In this document: positions 1-9,545 of the stretch, piece by piece
Layout: every line of letters starts with the position of its first letter
Position numbering within the stretch: position 1 is the first letter of the stretch
NCBI GenBank assembly: GCA_016946835.1
Contig: JACVTC010000210.1
Location: 1-64,000 of the forward strand
From: Neocallimastix lanati (nom. inval.)
Taxonomy: Eukaryota; Neocallimastigomycota; Neocallimastigomycetes; Neocallimastigales; Neocallimastigaceae
Direction of reading: 5' to 3'
Length of the DNA: 64,000 nt
The notes under the pieces: model-generated
What the model was told of the DNA's origin: nothing
Seen by the model: only the letters and a program-made list of their open reading frames with translations
Databases searched by the model: none
Program-made: the position numbers and the translations under genes

Positions 1-112
1 CGACTTTTTCCAACTGTTTCATATTCACCAGGTAATTTATCAAAATACTGCTTAGTAACGATGCTTAGGTTACTACAAGAATCAATTAAAAGTTTTCTAG
101 TACTCCGTCAAC
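1..112 (-). pseudogene. Ty3/gypsy retropepsin fragment running off the window edge
   Basis: Read on the minus strand, the first 112 bases encode an aspartic-protease N-terminus of the LTR-retrotransposon kind: a short stretch LLIDSCSNLS followed by a Tyr/Phe/Leu-rich segment. The family motif is LIDSGS/T; here Cys replaces the Gly next to the catalytic Asp-Ser. The frame differs by one base from the segment upstream (stop at 86-88), so the gag-protease join is broken or frameshifted. The rest of pol lies outside the window. Being at the edge, this cannot be judged complete; I call it a decayed element from the frame breaks. Confidence 0.6.
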
Positions 113-1000
113 ACTTGCATCAACCATTGCTAAGTCTTCTTCGGCTACTTCATTACTTTTACTTATGTAGCTATGATCATAGTTATTCACTAATAAAGTT
201 CGTGCTATTACATTGTCTACAGTTCCAATTATTTTAGATTTTTCTAACTTTAAACCTTGAGTTAATTGTGAACGAATTTTCGGACATGCATTCAAGAGTT
301 GACCTATCGTAATACTGGATTTAAGATTATTTAAATCATCCATAATATTGTAAGGTTCTTTATTATTCATCATTTTGATATTCCTTTTTACTAACTGAGT
401 ATTTTCATTATTAGTTTCTTTAGTTTTTGTTGAAATTAATTTTTCCAAAGTATTAGTTTTATTTTGTTGATTATCTTTATTCATTTCTAGATCTTCTATT
501 TCATTATCGATTACAAGTATATCTTCAGATTCAACTTTTTCCTTTCCTTTTGATGAATAATTGTTGTTTTCTTCTTTACTTTCTCTTACTCTTGTTATAT
601 TTCTTAATTCCTTTTCTTTTTGTTTTTCTTTGTTAATATTTGGTTGAGTTAAAATTGAAGGAAGTATTTGATTTTTATAAACTTTATTTGGTTTATTATG
701 TAGCTCATTTTCTTCTTCTTTCTTAAAGCAGGACGTTGCGAAGGACGTGGATTATCTTTTAAACTTTTATGTACTTTCTTGGAATTATTTTCTTCTTTTT
801 CGCTGTTATTATCATTCATTTTTCTTTTATAGCATTTATAATGATATCATCCTCACTTTCAGTTGTGTCACTAAAATCAGATTCTTCAGATTCTTCATTA
901 AAGGAATTATTATCAATTGGAGTATTTTTAGTAAAAGTATTATTTTGTAAATTATTTAATGAAGCTATTGTTTTGTCATTGGGAGTGCTTCTGCTCCCAT
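86..1000 (-). pseudogene. Ty3/gypsy gag-protease linker, frame-broken
   Basis: Continues gag toward protease on the minus strand in shifting frames. One uninterrupted part (86-484, about 130 residues) is rich in Lys, Asn, Gln and Glu, with no recognisable fold. Between 484 and 1000 other frames give acidic Ser/Glu/Asp-rich and Lys/Glu-rich low-complexity protein. The composition resembles the Lys-rich then Asp/Ser-rich linker in the intact element downstream (6060-6420). At least two frame changes are needed to read through, so the gene is dead or badly sequenced here. Confidence 0.5.
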
Positions 1001-1912
1001 TTAGAAATTTAAAGACTTTTTGGAATATATTTCTTTTTTATTTTTTTCCATAATCTTATTTAATTGAGGGCAATAGTATGAGTAATGACCTTCTTCCTTA
1101 CAGAAGAAGCAAGTTTTAACAGATAAATTTCTCATTTTCTGGGTTGATTCTTCTATAATATCTTGAGGTTTCAGTTTATTATTTGTTTGACTTGTTTGGA
1201 AAGTTTCGTTTCTTCTTTTAGGATAAAGTCTTGAAGTAGTACTGTTTTGATTATTTTGATTATGTTGGGAATTATTAACATTATAGGTATTAATATTATT
1301 GTTCCTTACAGAAAGTCTATCTACTTTCTCGGCAATTTTGAAAGCTTTCTCCATACTTATATCATCTTTAAGGGATAATTTCTTCCAGGCTTCATAATTA
1401 TTTTGAATAGAATCAATATAATCTAGTACACCAATGCGCTTTCTTCTCTTTTTATCAAGTTTAGTGTACAAAGTTCTATATCTTACATTAAAGTCTTTAA
1501 TCTTTTCGTTTCTTTTAATTCGCATTGCACGAAGTTCTTTAAGAAGTAAATTTTGGTCTTCTTTAATACCGTAAAAATTTTCAAGACTTGAAATAATTTT
1601 TCCAAGAGAAGGAAATTTAATATCATCATCAACATTTTCTTCTTCATCATCTTCTTCTTCTTCATCTGATGAATCATCACTTTCATCATCACTATCTTCT
1701 CCCAAATCTTCAATAACGCGTTGTACTTCACCAGAGCTGGTAAGTAAACAAGCATTAAATATTGTTTCCGGATCTGTGATACCTTGTATCTTGATCCAAA
1801 GTTTTAATTCAGTAGCCCAGGACTTAATATCTAAATTGTCCTTGCTAAGTTTCACAATATCTCTCAATTCTTTTTTCAATTCTTTAAAGCTCAAAGTTGT
1901 TTCCTTGGACAT
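1001..1912 (-). pseudogene. Gag of a decayed Ty3/gypsy retrotransposon
   Basis: Encodes about 303 residues from the first ATG (1910-1912); the frame is open upstream to 1963 without an ATG. The N-terminal part is a capsid-like helical region containing a strongly acidic Asp/Glu/Ser stretch around residues 75-95. The C-terminal part is basic and Asn/Gln-rich and ends in a CCHC zinc knuckle (CFFC-x4-H-x4-C) that would bind RNA during particle assembly. The stop at 1001 is followed by further gag-like reading in other frames, so the polyprotein is broken. The sequence is clearly different from the gag at 4738, so this is a separate family or an old copy. Confidence 0.7.
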
Positions 1913-2064
1913 TTTGTCTAAATATGAGGTGATTAAATACGAAAAAAAATTTGGAAAATCCAACTTTCAAAATATAATTTAATAGGTAATTTAATATCGA
2001 ATCAATTTTTAAAACAATATATTTTAGTAACTTTTGAAAATAATAATTTTATTTGCTTTCTTTA

Positions 2065-2305
2065 GTAGATATAAGCTCGAAATCCTTATCGACAACTTAG
2101 TAGAAATTATAAAGCACGAGGTTCTTTTCGACTACTTTATTAAGAATAATTTTAAGTTCGAAATCTTTATCGACAACTTAATAGAATAATTTTAAGTTCG
2201 AAATCTTTATCGACAACTTAATAAAATAATTTTAAGTTCGAAATCTTTATCGACAACTTAATAGAATATTTTTCAAGCTCGAAATCTTTATCGACCACTT
2301 GAATT
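2065..2305 (-). repeat. 40-bp tandem repeats in the leader of the decayed Ty3 element
   Basis: About six copies of a 40-bp unit, the last four well conserved (unit starts near 2153, 2193, 2233 and 2274). Each contains taagttcgaaatctttatcg followed by acaactta. The halves aagttcga and tcg-ac-aactt can pair, so each unit could fold as a hairpin. It lies directly upstream of gag on the minus strand, in the position of the 5' untranslated leader. Confidence 0.75.
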
Positions 2306-3213
2306 TTGTAATTTAGTATATTTGTAGTAATAAATTTAGAAGCAAAGTTTTATTTATTATTTTCACCTTTCAAAAAAATTTTTCTTTTTAAACGATAAAT
2401 ATTGTATTGTTATAGCTAATAAAATTATTAATTAATTATAATTATTAAATACAAAAAATAATCTTTATTGTCGTACAATCTGATAGTACACACTGTCTGA
2501 CGTGCAGCTTACCTAATGGTGTCATGCCACGCGTGTGCCACGATTACTATATTCAATATAAAATATAGCAGTTCAGAGCCTACTAGCCCAATTACTATGT
2601 AGGATAAACTTAATCCGATAATCTATGTACAGAATAAAAAAAATTTTAAAAGTATTCAATAATATTTTTATTAACTAATAAAAATTAGCTAAAAACACAA
2701 TATTTTCAAAGTAAATTAAGATTCTATTACAGGAATTATATAACAAATAAAGTGCCAGTAATAAAAAAAAAATAAAAAAAAAATTTAAATGGCGAAGTTA
2801 GCCAAAGTCTGATACTTTATATAATAAAGTACCTTATAACTAGCACAAAGAAAAATAAAAAAAATATAAAAAAAAACAATCTTACGCCTTCGGTGACGTA
2901 AGCTCCTTATTCGCCAGTGCTTGGAAAGTACCCGCACCTTCGTGTGTTGAAACGTTGAAGGCTGAACTATTATTACCGGGTCGGTAACCAAATACCTTCG
3001 TCTACTTTCCAATTAATTCCCAAAATAACTATTATCCAATAGCCTACTATGAATAATAGATATTTTGTTGTTTTCTGGAAATACACTGTGTATGAGCTCT
3101 ATCCGCTCCTTGTTATAATTTACAATCTTTTTTTTTTTAGAATCTTAATTTTACTTATTTAAAAAAAATTTTTTTTTTATATATATATCAAACAAGCGCC
3201 ATAGGTTAATCAA
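2306..3213. other. No gene; presumed 5' LTR and leader of the decayed Ty3 element
   Basis: No credible ORF. Two patches (about 2490-2600 and 2880-3010) are distinctly richer in G+C than the surroundings and contain hairpins, for example cttacg paired with cgtaag near 2881-2902. On the minus strand a TATA-like stretch is present around 2560-2580. The position upstream of the minus-strand gag and repeats suggests LTR sequence, but the partner LTR is outside the window and the boundaries cannot be set. Confidence 0.3.
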
Positions 3214-3218
3214 AGGAT
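3214..3218. repeat. Target-site duplication AGGAT, left copy
   Basis: The five bases aggat immediately precede the 5' LTR and are repeated at 10317-10321 immediately after the 3' LTR. Five base pairs is the normal duplication for Ty3/gypsy integrases. Confidence 0.85.
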
Positions 3219-3989
3219 TGTAAAGATATTATTAATATCTTTAAATAATTTTAATTAAATTTAATCATAAATTTAAGTAAAATTAAAATAAATTTATTTG
3301 AAATCACGTGTATAAAATTATTGAAAATATTTTTAACATAATTTCGATTTTTTCCCAATCATACTAATAAATTAAAAATTTCTCTTGTGAAACTAGTATT
3401 TGAAAATCATTTCTTTTTATGTAATTTAATTTAAATAATAAGAGTTAAGGTTTTTCACAAGATAAATTAAAAACATGAAACTATGCAATTAGTCATGTTG
3501 AAACTTACGGCATTTTATGCTAAATTTATATTAAATAATTATGACAACTTTTATATTATTTTTAAATAGAAAATATATAATAAATTTACTAATAATATTT
3601 AAATAATAAATAAATAATAAATGAACTCAATTAGAATTGATTATATTTATTTTAGTTATTAATTATAATTCTCTTTATTTAGTAATAGTTAATTATTTAT
3701 TATTAGTTTAGGTTAGTATTGTTTTTAAATAAATAGCTAGATAATATAATTCAATAGGAATTATATATTATGAATGTAATAAGATAAAAATATAAATAGT
3801 TATCAAATTTCATGTATTTTAATCGATGTAATTGTTATTAACGATTTCTTGTTAATAACACTTTAAAATAAATAAAGATTTTAATAATTAAAAAATTAAT
3901 AAAACTTGTTCTTTAAAACTATTATTTTGTGTTTTAGTGTTATTATTGAAGTGTTGATTTATAATCTATTTTTTTACCAAAACTTTATA
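3219..3989 (+). repeat. 5' LTR (771 bp)
   Basis: Begins TGTAAAG and ends ACTTTATA; same length as the 3' LTR at 9546-10316. The first 22 bases hold a perfect inverted repeat (aaagatatta-t-taatatcttt). TATA-like element at 3791, candidate start of R at 3828 and an AATAAA poly(A) signal at 3871-3876 give a plausible U3-R-U5 order. Confidence 0.92.
3791..3839 (+). promoter_or_regulatory. Putative LTR promoter: TATA box and transcription start
   Basis: tataaata lies at 3791-3798 and the 12-mer gtaattgttatt at 3828-3839, about 37 bases further on. That 12-mer is the exact complement of the sequence at the LTR-leader junction (3989-4000). In Tf1-type elements the first bases of the mRNA pair with the primer site, so the transcript is predicted to begin at or next to 3828. 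The start site is inferred, not measured. Confidence 0.6.
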
Positions 3990-4000
3990 ATAACAATTAC
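3990..4000 (+). other. Primer-binding site, self-priming type
   Basis: The 11 bases ataacaattac directly after the 5' LTR are fully complementary to 3828-3838 inside the LTR, and no TGG-starting tRNA complement is seen at this junction. This is the arrangement of Tf1, where the 5' end of the element's own RNA folds back to prime minus-strand DNA synthesis. The match length and zero spacing to the LTR are direct observations; the mechanism is inference from the Tf1 family. Confidence 0.65.
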
Positions 4001-4204
4001 CTTTTAAACAAACAAAAATACGTTATAAATCAATAAAAAATATTTAAAACACGTGACTCTTTTGTGGCTTATTTGTGGCTTGAATCAAGATATTTTTACC
4101 AGATATTTTTACCAAGGATTTTTAGAAGCTACCCACTTTTGACACTACCGACTTTGGAATACTCACAATTTTAGATTATTGCTACCAGCTTTAGGATATC
4201 GCTA

Positions 4205-4368
4205 CCAGTTTAAGGAAATATTCAACTCGATTCAGGCTATTCTACCAGTTTAAGGAAATATTCTACTCGATTCAGGCTATTCTACCAGTTTAAGGAAATA
4301 TTCAACTCGATTCAGGCTATTCTACCAGTTTAAGGAAATATTCTACTCGATTCAGGCTAATTCTACCA

Positions 4369-4401
<33 letters not shown>
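4205..4401 (+). repeat. Four 40-bp tandem repeats plus A-tract in the Ty3 leader
   Basis: Units begin at 4205, 4245, 4285 and 4325 with ccagtttaaggaaatattc. Copies alternate aac and tac after that stretch, giving an 80-bp higher-order period. A run of about 29 A follows at 4373-4401. The array sits in the 5' untranslated leader, the same relative place as the unrelated 40-bp array at 2065-2305. Confidence 0.85.
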
Positions 4402-4404
<3 letters not shown>

Positions 4405-4737
4405 TTACCAGACTCATACCATACCATTTATCATATTGGGACACTTGTGCAAGACTTTTGAATAAAATTACCAGATTACGTGAGAAATCCATAATATTAT
4501 TTGGAATTAAATTTTAACCAGTAAGATACTATATTATAATATTCAGTTTACTCGACGGCACCACTACAATTGGAGAGAGCCAGTTCGACTTTACATACAA
4601 TATTATAATAGAAATATCTTTTTATTAGAACATCTATTTCAAATATCATTATTTAAAATATTCAAAAGTAAATAATAAGTTACAAATTGAACGAAGTTGA
4701 AGATTTAATTCAAAAATTCGAAAACCTTGATTTAGAA

Positions 4738-7700
4738 ATGAACCAAGCAAATAATCAAGGCTTCTTAAGAAACACTCAGAAAACAGTAAATGATCCACCA
4801 CTGTTTTCTGGTATCAAGAGGGAATTCGACGGGTTCCTAACCAGAGCCGAAATTGCTATAGAATCCAACCCACATGGAATTAATAATGACATCGCAAAAG
4901 TCAAATTCATAATTTCTTATTTAATTGGAGAACCTTTAGACTGGGCTTCGTCTTTGAGACGCAACAATGACGAAATTTTGAATTCCTATGAAAATTTCAT
5001 TAATGAACTTAGAGCTCGTTATGGTGAAGAAGAAGTTAATACTGTAATTGCTAATGGGAAACTTTGTTCAATCCGTCAACATAAGTTTGGCCACGTTAAC
5101 GATTACATTAATGAATTCAATAAAGTTGCAAGAAACTCAGACTTCAACGAGTCTGCAAAAATATACATGTTTATCAAAGGATTACATTATAAAATGAGAG
5201 AACATCTTGCCGTGGTCAATCCGAACCCAAACAATTTAAGAGCTTTGTTTACTGACGTTATTAGCATTGAGAGTTTAACCAAAAGACACAGTATTAATGA
5301 ATTTTATTTTCATCAATACAATCACCGAAACAACGCTAGTTCCAGTACACAACTCACTAATAATGATCCCATGGAAGTTGACCTCTATCGAATCAAGAGA
5401 GGTCAAAGGAATACCAACTATTTCCCATCCAACAAGAAATTGTACCAGGAGAATGTTAACTCTAAGGAAGAAGAAAGAAGAAAAGGTCTTTGCTACTATT
5501 GTAAGCAACCAGGGCATCTAAAATTTAATTGCCCGAACAAGAAGAGGCCCGCTACAGTTAAAATGATCAACAAGAAAGAAAGAAATGATAATATTGCATC
5601 TACTAGCTTAAGAAGAATCAGAAGAATCAACAGCCAAGAAGATATTTTGAAAGTCAGAAAAATTGTTGAAGAGCAAAACTCACTCTTGACCAAGAAAAGT
5701 AACATTATTGATTTTTATATCAAAACAAACGATACAGAAGAAGTAAAGGCAAGAGTTTTGATTGATTCTGGATCAGATCTTAACTTTATTCACCCAGAAT
5801 TTGCGAAGGCTTTTGGAATCAAAACCCAACAAATTGAAGAACCATTCCGTGTTACTGGTCTTGGTTACGGAATATCAACAGTTAAAAAGGAAACGGAGAA
5901 GTGCATTTTACGTTTAAAAAATCACTTAGAAACCATTCAATTGTATGTACTCAGAATTCCTGATGTTGATATTATTTTAGGTCTACCTTGGATTGAGAAG
6001 CATTCGCCTTATAATTACCACGACGCAAAGAAGATCTCCTTTGGCTCAGGATTTTGCGCTAGACACTGTAATAACGGTAAAAGAAAAAGAAAGAACAAGA
6101 TCAAGAACAAGAAAAAGAACAAAGGAAAAGAATCTGCTACCGACTTGGAAGAAAATAAAATTATTGAAGACTCAAGAAAAAGAAAATCTTTCTTTGACTC
6201 CGATTCCGAATCTGATTCTGAAGAAGAAATTTCTATTCGTGGCCGCCGAACTCGTATTAGAACTTGTACTGAATTTATTAATAGTGATAGCGATAGTGAT
6301 ATTAATGATACTTTTATGTTAGATAATTTTAGTGATAGCATTAGTGATAGCGATAATTTTAGTGATAGTGATGATATTATTGTTATGAATTGTGATAGTA
6401 AAATTAGTAAAAATAGTTTAAAGATCTTAAAGAAAATTTGTGAATCAAGTAAATGTAAGAAATTAAATGTAATTGAAAAATGTAATAATGAAAATAATAA
6501 TTTAAATAAAGATGATGAAAAGGTCGAAGTACCTGAAATCTATTTGATGTTTAAAGAAGTGTTTAATGAAAATAATTGTAATGTGTTACCTCCGCATCGT
6601 AATTATGATTGTGAGATTAAATTAAAAGATAATTGTAGTTTGTTTTATGGACCGTTGTATCCTTTAACTGAGACGGAGAGAGAAGAATTAAAGAAATATT
6701 TAGAAGAAAATTTAAAAAAGGGTTTTATTAGAAAATCTTCTTCTCCCGCTGGAGCACCTATTTTATTTGTTAGAAAAAAGGATGGTACATATAGATTAGT
6801 TATTGATTATAGAAAATTAAATGAAATGACCATCCGTAACTCTTACCCTCTTCCTTTAATTAGTGAATTGTTGGATAGAGTTAAAGGTGCTAAATATTTT
6901 ACTAAGTTAGATTTAAAATCTGCCTATAACTTAGTAAGAATTAAAGAAGGTGACGAGTACAAAACTGCCTTTCGCACAAGATATGGGCACTTTGAATATC
7001 TCGTTATGCCTTTTGGGCTTAAGAATGCCCCTGCTACATTCCAACATTTTATAAATGATGTTCTCAGTGATTACTTAGATGATTTTGTAATCTCTTATAT
7101 TGATGACATTTTAATTTATTCTAATACTTTAGAAGAACATCATGTACATGTCAAGAAAGTTTTAAGAAAATTGTTAGAGAATCATTTAGTTGTTAAATTA
7201 GAAAAGTGTGAATTTGATGTAACTGAAACTACTTTTCTTGGTTATGTTTTATCAAGAGATGGAATTAAAATGGATAAAGAAAAAGTTAAAGCAATTTTAG
7301 ATTGGCCTGCTCCAACAAACATTAAAGAAATTCAATCGTTTATTGGACTTTGTAATTATTACAGAATTTTTATTAAAGACTTTGCGAAAATTGCAAATCC
7401 TCTCCACAAATTAACTAGAAAAAATGTTCCTTTTAATTGGAGTTCTGAACAACAAAAAGCGTTTGATACTTTAAAAGAATTATTTACTACTGCTCCTATT
7501 TTGAAACATCCTGATAGCAACAAACAATTCATTGTTGAAACTGATGCTAGTAATTTTGCTGTTGGTGCAATTCTTTCTCAGGAATTTGATGGGCATTTGC
7601 ATCCAATTGCTTTTATTTCTACTAGCTTAACTAAATCCCAAAGAAATTACCCTATCTATGACAAAGAACTTCTTGCTATTAAAGTTGCATTGGAAGGATG

Positions 7701-8226
7701 GAGACATTACTTAGAAGGAGCTCGCCATCAGTTTATTATTTATACTGATCATAAAAATTTAACCTTTCCTCGAAAACCCGAACTCCTTTCCCAACGTCAA
7801 ATCCGTTGGTATGAATTCTTATCTAGATTTGATTTTAAACTAATTTACAGAGCTGGTAAAAAGTCAGGTAAACCAGATATTTTATCAAGACGTAGTGATC
7901 ATTTATTTGCTAGTGTTCGTCCTATTTCATGCGTTATTAATTCATGTAGTTTTAAGAATGATTCTTTAATCTCCTCTATTCATGATTCTCTAGCTAATGA
8001 TGAATTCTATTGCAAAATAACTGAATTTCTTAAAAATGATAAATCAAAAGATCCCCCTTTTAGTAAAATCGATAAATTTTCTCTTGACAAAAATGGTTAT
8101 TTACTTTTTGAAAATTTAATTTATGTTCCCAATAAAATTAGAATAAGAGTTTTAGAACTCCATCATGACTCTATTTCTGCTGGTCATTTTGGAATTAATA
8201 AAACTATTGAACTTATTTCTCGGTAA
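4738..8226 (+). CDS. Ty3/gypsy Gag-Pol polyprotein, ends at a frameshift in integrase
   Basis: The first ATG is 4738; the frame is open from 4672, but no ATG occurs earlier. Numbering from 4738: capsid-like Gag (about 1-200), CCHC knuckle (CYYC-x4-H-x4-C, about 251-264), retropepsin with LIDSGSD (about 341), a long low-complexity linker that is first Lys/Arg-rich and then Ser/Asp-rich (about 442-600), reverse transcriptase with YIDD near 787, RNase H with ETDASNF near 932, and the start of the integrase HHCC zinc finger. It stops at 8224-8226 in the middle of that zinc finger, and the next frame carries the rest. It would make virus-like particles and copy the element RNA. Gag and Pol share one frame, as in Tf1. 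Confidence 0.9.
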   Translation: MNQANNQGFLRNTQKTVNDPPLFSGIKREFDGFLTRAEIAIESNPHGINNDIAKVKFIISYLIGEPLDWASSLRRNNDEILNSYENFINELRARYGEEEVNTVIANGKLCSIRQHKFGHVNDYINEFNKVARNSDFNESAKIYMFIKGLHYKMREHLAVVNPNPNNLRALFTDVISIESLTKRHSINEFYFHQYNHRNNASSSTQLTNNDPMEVDLYRIKRGQRNTNYFPSNKKLYQENVNSKEEERRKGLCYYCKQPGHLKFNCPNKKRPATVKMINKKERNDNIASTSLRRIRRINSQEDILKVRKIVEEQNSLLTKKSNIIDFYIKTNDTEEVKARVLIDSGSDLNFIHPEFAKAFGIKTQQIEEPFRVTGLGYGISTVKKETEKCILRLKNHLETIQLYVLRIPDVDIILGLPWIEKHSPYNYHDAKKISFGSGFCARHCNNGKRKRKNKIKNKKKNKGKESATDLEENKIIEDSRKRKSFFDSDSESDSEEEISIRGRRTRIRTCTEFINSDSDSDINDTFMLDNFSDSISDSDNFSDSDDIIVMNCDSKISKNSLKILKKICESSKCKKLNVIEKCNNENNNLNKDDEKVEVPEIYLMFKEVFNENNCNVLPPHRNYDCEIKLKDNCSLFYGPLYPLTETEREELKKYLEENLKKGFIRKSSSPAGAPILFVRKKDGTYRLVIDYRKLNEMTIRNSYPLPLISELLDRVKGAKYFTKLDLKSAYNLVRIKEGDEYKTAFRTRYGHFEYLVMPFGLKNAPATFQHFINDVLSDYLDDFVISYIDDILIYSNTLEEHHVHVKKVLRKLLENHLVVKLEKCEFDVTETTFLGYVLSRDGIKMDKEKVKAILDWPAPTNIKEIQSFIGLCNYYRIFIKDFAKIANPLHKLTRKNVPFNWSSEQQKAFDTLKELFTTAPILKHPDSNKQFIVETDASNFAVGAILSQEFDGHLHPIAFISTSLTKSQRNYPIYDKELLAIKVALEGWRHYLEGARHQFIIYTDHKNLTFPRKPELLSQRQIRWYEFLSRFDFKLIYRAGKKSGKPDILSRRSDHLFASVRPISCVINSCSFKNDSLISSIHDSLANDEFYCKITEFLKNDKSKDPPFSKIDKFSLDKNGYLLFENLIYVPNKIRIRVLELHHDSISAGHFGINKTIELISR

Positions 8227-9508
8227 TTTCTGGTGGCCTAAATTACAAAAAGATGTTAAAATGTTTATTAAATCTTGTGAAATTTGTTCAAAATCCAAAA
8301 TCCCAAGACATAAGCCATATGGTTTACTTTCTCCACTTTCTACACCCAATAGAGCCTGGTCTGCTATCTCTATGGATTTTATTGTTGAACTTCCGAAATC
8401 CAAAGATATGACCACTATAATGGTTGTTGTGGATCGCTTAACTAAAATGGCTCATTTTATACCATTTAGATGTCTTCCTACTGCTTTTATTGCTGCTGAT
8501 TCTTTCATTGCTAATATTTTTAAACTTCATGGTTTCCCCGATTCTATTATTTCTGATCGTGGTTCTCAATTTACCTCTGATTTTTGGAATCGTCTTTGCT
8601 CTCTTTTAAATATTAAGCATTCTTTTTCTACTGCTAATCACCCGCAGACTGATGGTCAAACGGAAAGGGTGAACTCGATATTGGAACAATATCTTCGTTG
8701 TTTCATTAACGAAAAACAAAATAATTGGTTTGATTTATTACCTTTTGCAGAATTTTCTTATAACAATACTTTACAACAATCAATAAATCAATCACCATTT
8801 TTTGCAAATTATGGATTTAATCCAAAGTTTAATCCTGAGATTCCTTCAAACGAGAATCCACATAGAGCTGAAAAAAGAATATTGAATATTAACGAAAACA
8901 TAAAGTTTTTAAAAGAAAATTTAGAACAAGCGAAAAAGACTTATAAAAAATATGCAGATTTAAAAAGAATGGATTCTCCTGATTTTAAAGTAGGAAATAA
9001 AGTTTATCTTTTAAAGGGTAATACAACAAAGAAAAATAAAAAATTATCTGATCAACTAATAGGACCCTTTGAAATCATTAGAAAAGTTAGTGATTTAGCG
9101 TATGAACTTAAACTTCCTAATAATATGCGCTGTCACCCTGTATTCCATGTTTCGCTCCTCGAACCTTACTATGAAAATGAATTCCCAAACAGAAGAAATA
9201 CTCGTAGAAGAAATATTAATCTTACTACGGATACAATTAATAGAAGTCCTGAAAGAATAATTAAAATGAAAACTTTTAACAATAAAAATCGTTACTTGAT
9301 TAAATGGAAAGGATGCGATTCTAATGAAAATACTTGGATCGATGAAGATCAAATTTTTGATAAACAATTAATACAAGAATACTATAGAAAAGAAAAGAAG
9401 AATAAATCTTCGAATATTAACAATGAATTTTGCCAACTACTTGAAGATTCGAACGAGTACTATGTTAGGCATAAATATCAACCTTTTGTGATCGATCTTC
9501 CTTCCTAA
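8222..9508 (+). pseudogene. Ty3/gypsy integrase with chromodomain, frame-shifted from Gag-Pol
   Basis: Continues directly from the zinc finger in the next frame (NFWWPKL...C-x2-C). The catalytic core has D in MDFIVELP, D in SDRGSQF and E in DGQTERVN, all intact. A GPF module (LIGPFEII) follows and the protein ends with a chromodomain (about 55 residues, YLIKWKG and NTWIDE) expected to bind methylated histone tails and steer insertion. The stop is at 9506-9508. Only one base has to be gained or lost near 8220 to join it to the upstream frame. A fresh mutation or a sequencing error is more likely than programmed frameshifting, because the break is inside a folded domain. Confidence 0.85.
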
Positions 9509-9533
9509 AGTTAATCTCGCAGGAGCTCGACTT

Positions 9534-9544
9534 AAAGGGCGAGA
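9534..9544 (+). other. Polypurine tract before the 3' LTR
   Basis: aaagggcgaga ends one base before the LTR start TGTAAAG. It is purine apart from one C, and the position is that of the plus-strand primer. It lies 25 bases after the integrase stop. Confidence 0.65.
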
Positions 9545-9545
9545 T

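Noticed and set aside
2785-3012. 75-residue minus-strand ORF
   Set aside because: No start context, poly-A-encoded Phe/Ile tail, no family resemblance; it lies in presumed LTR sequence.
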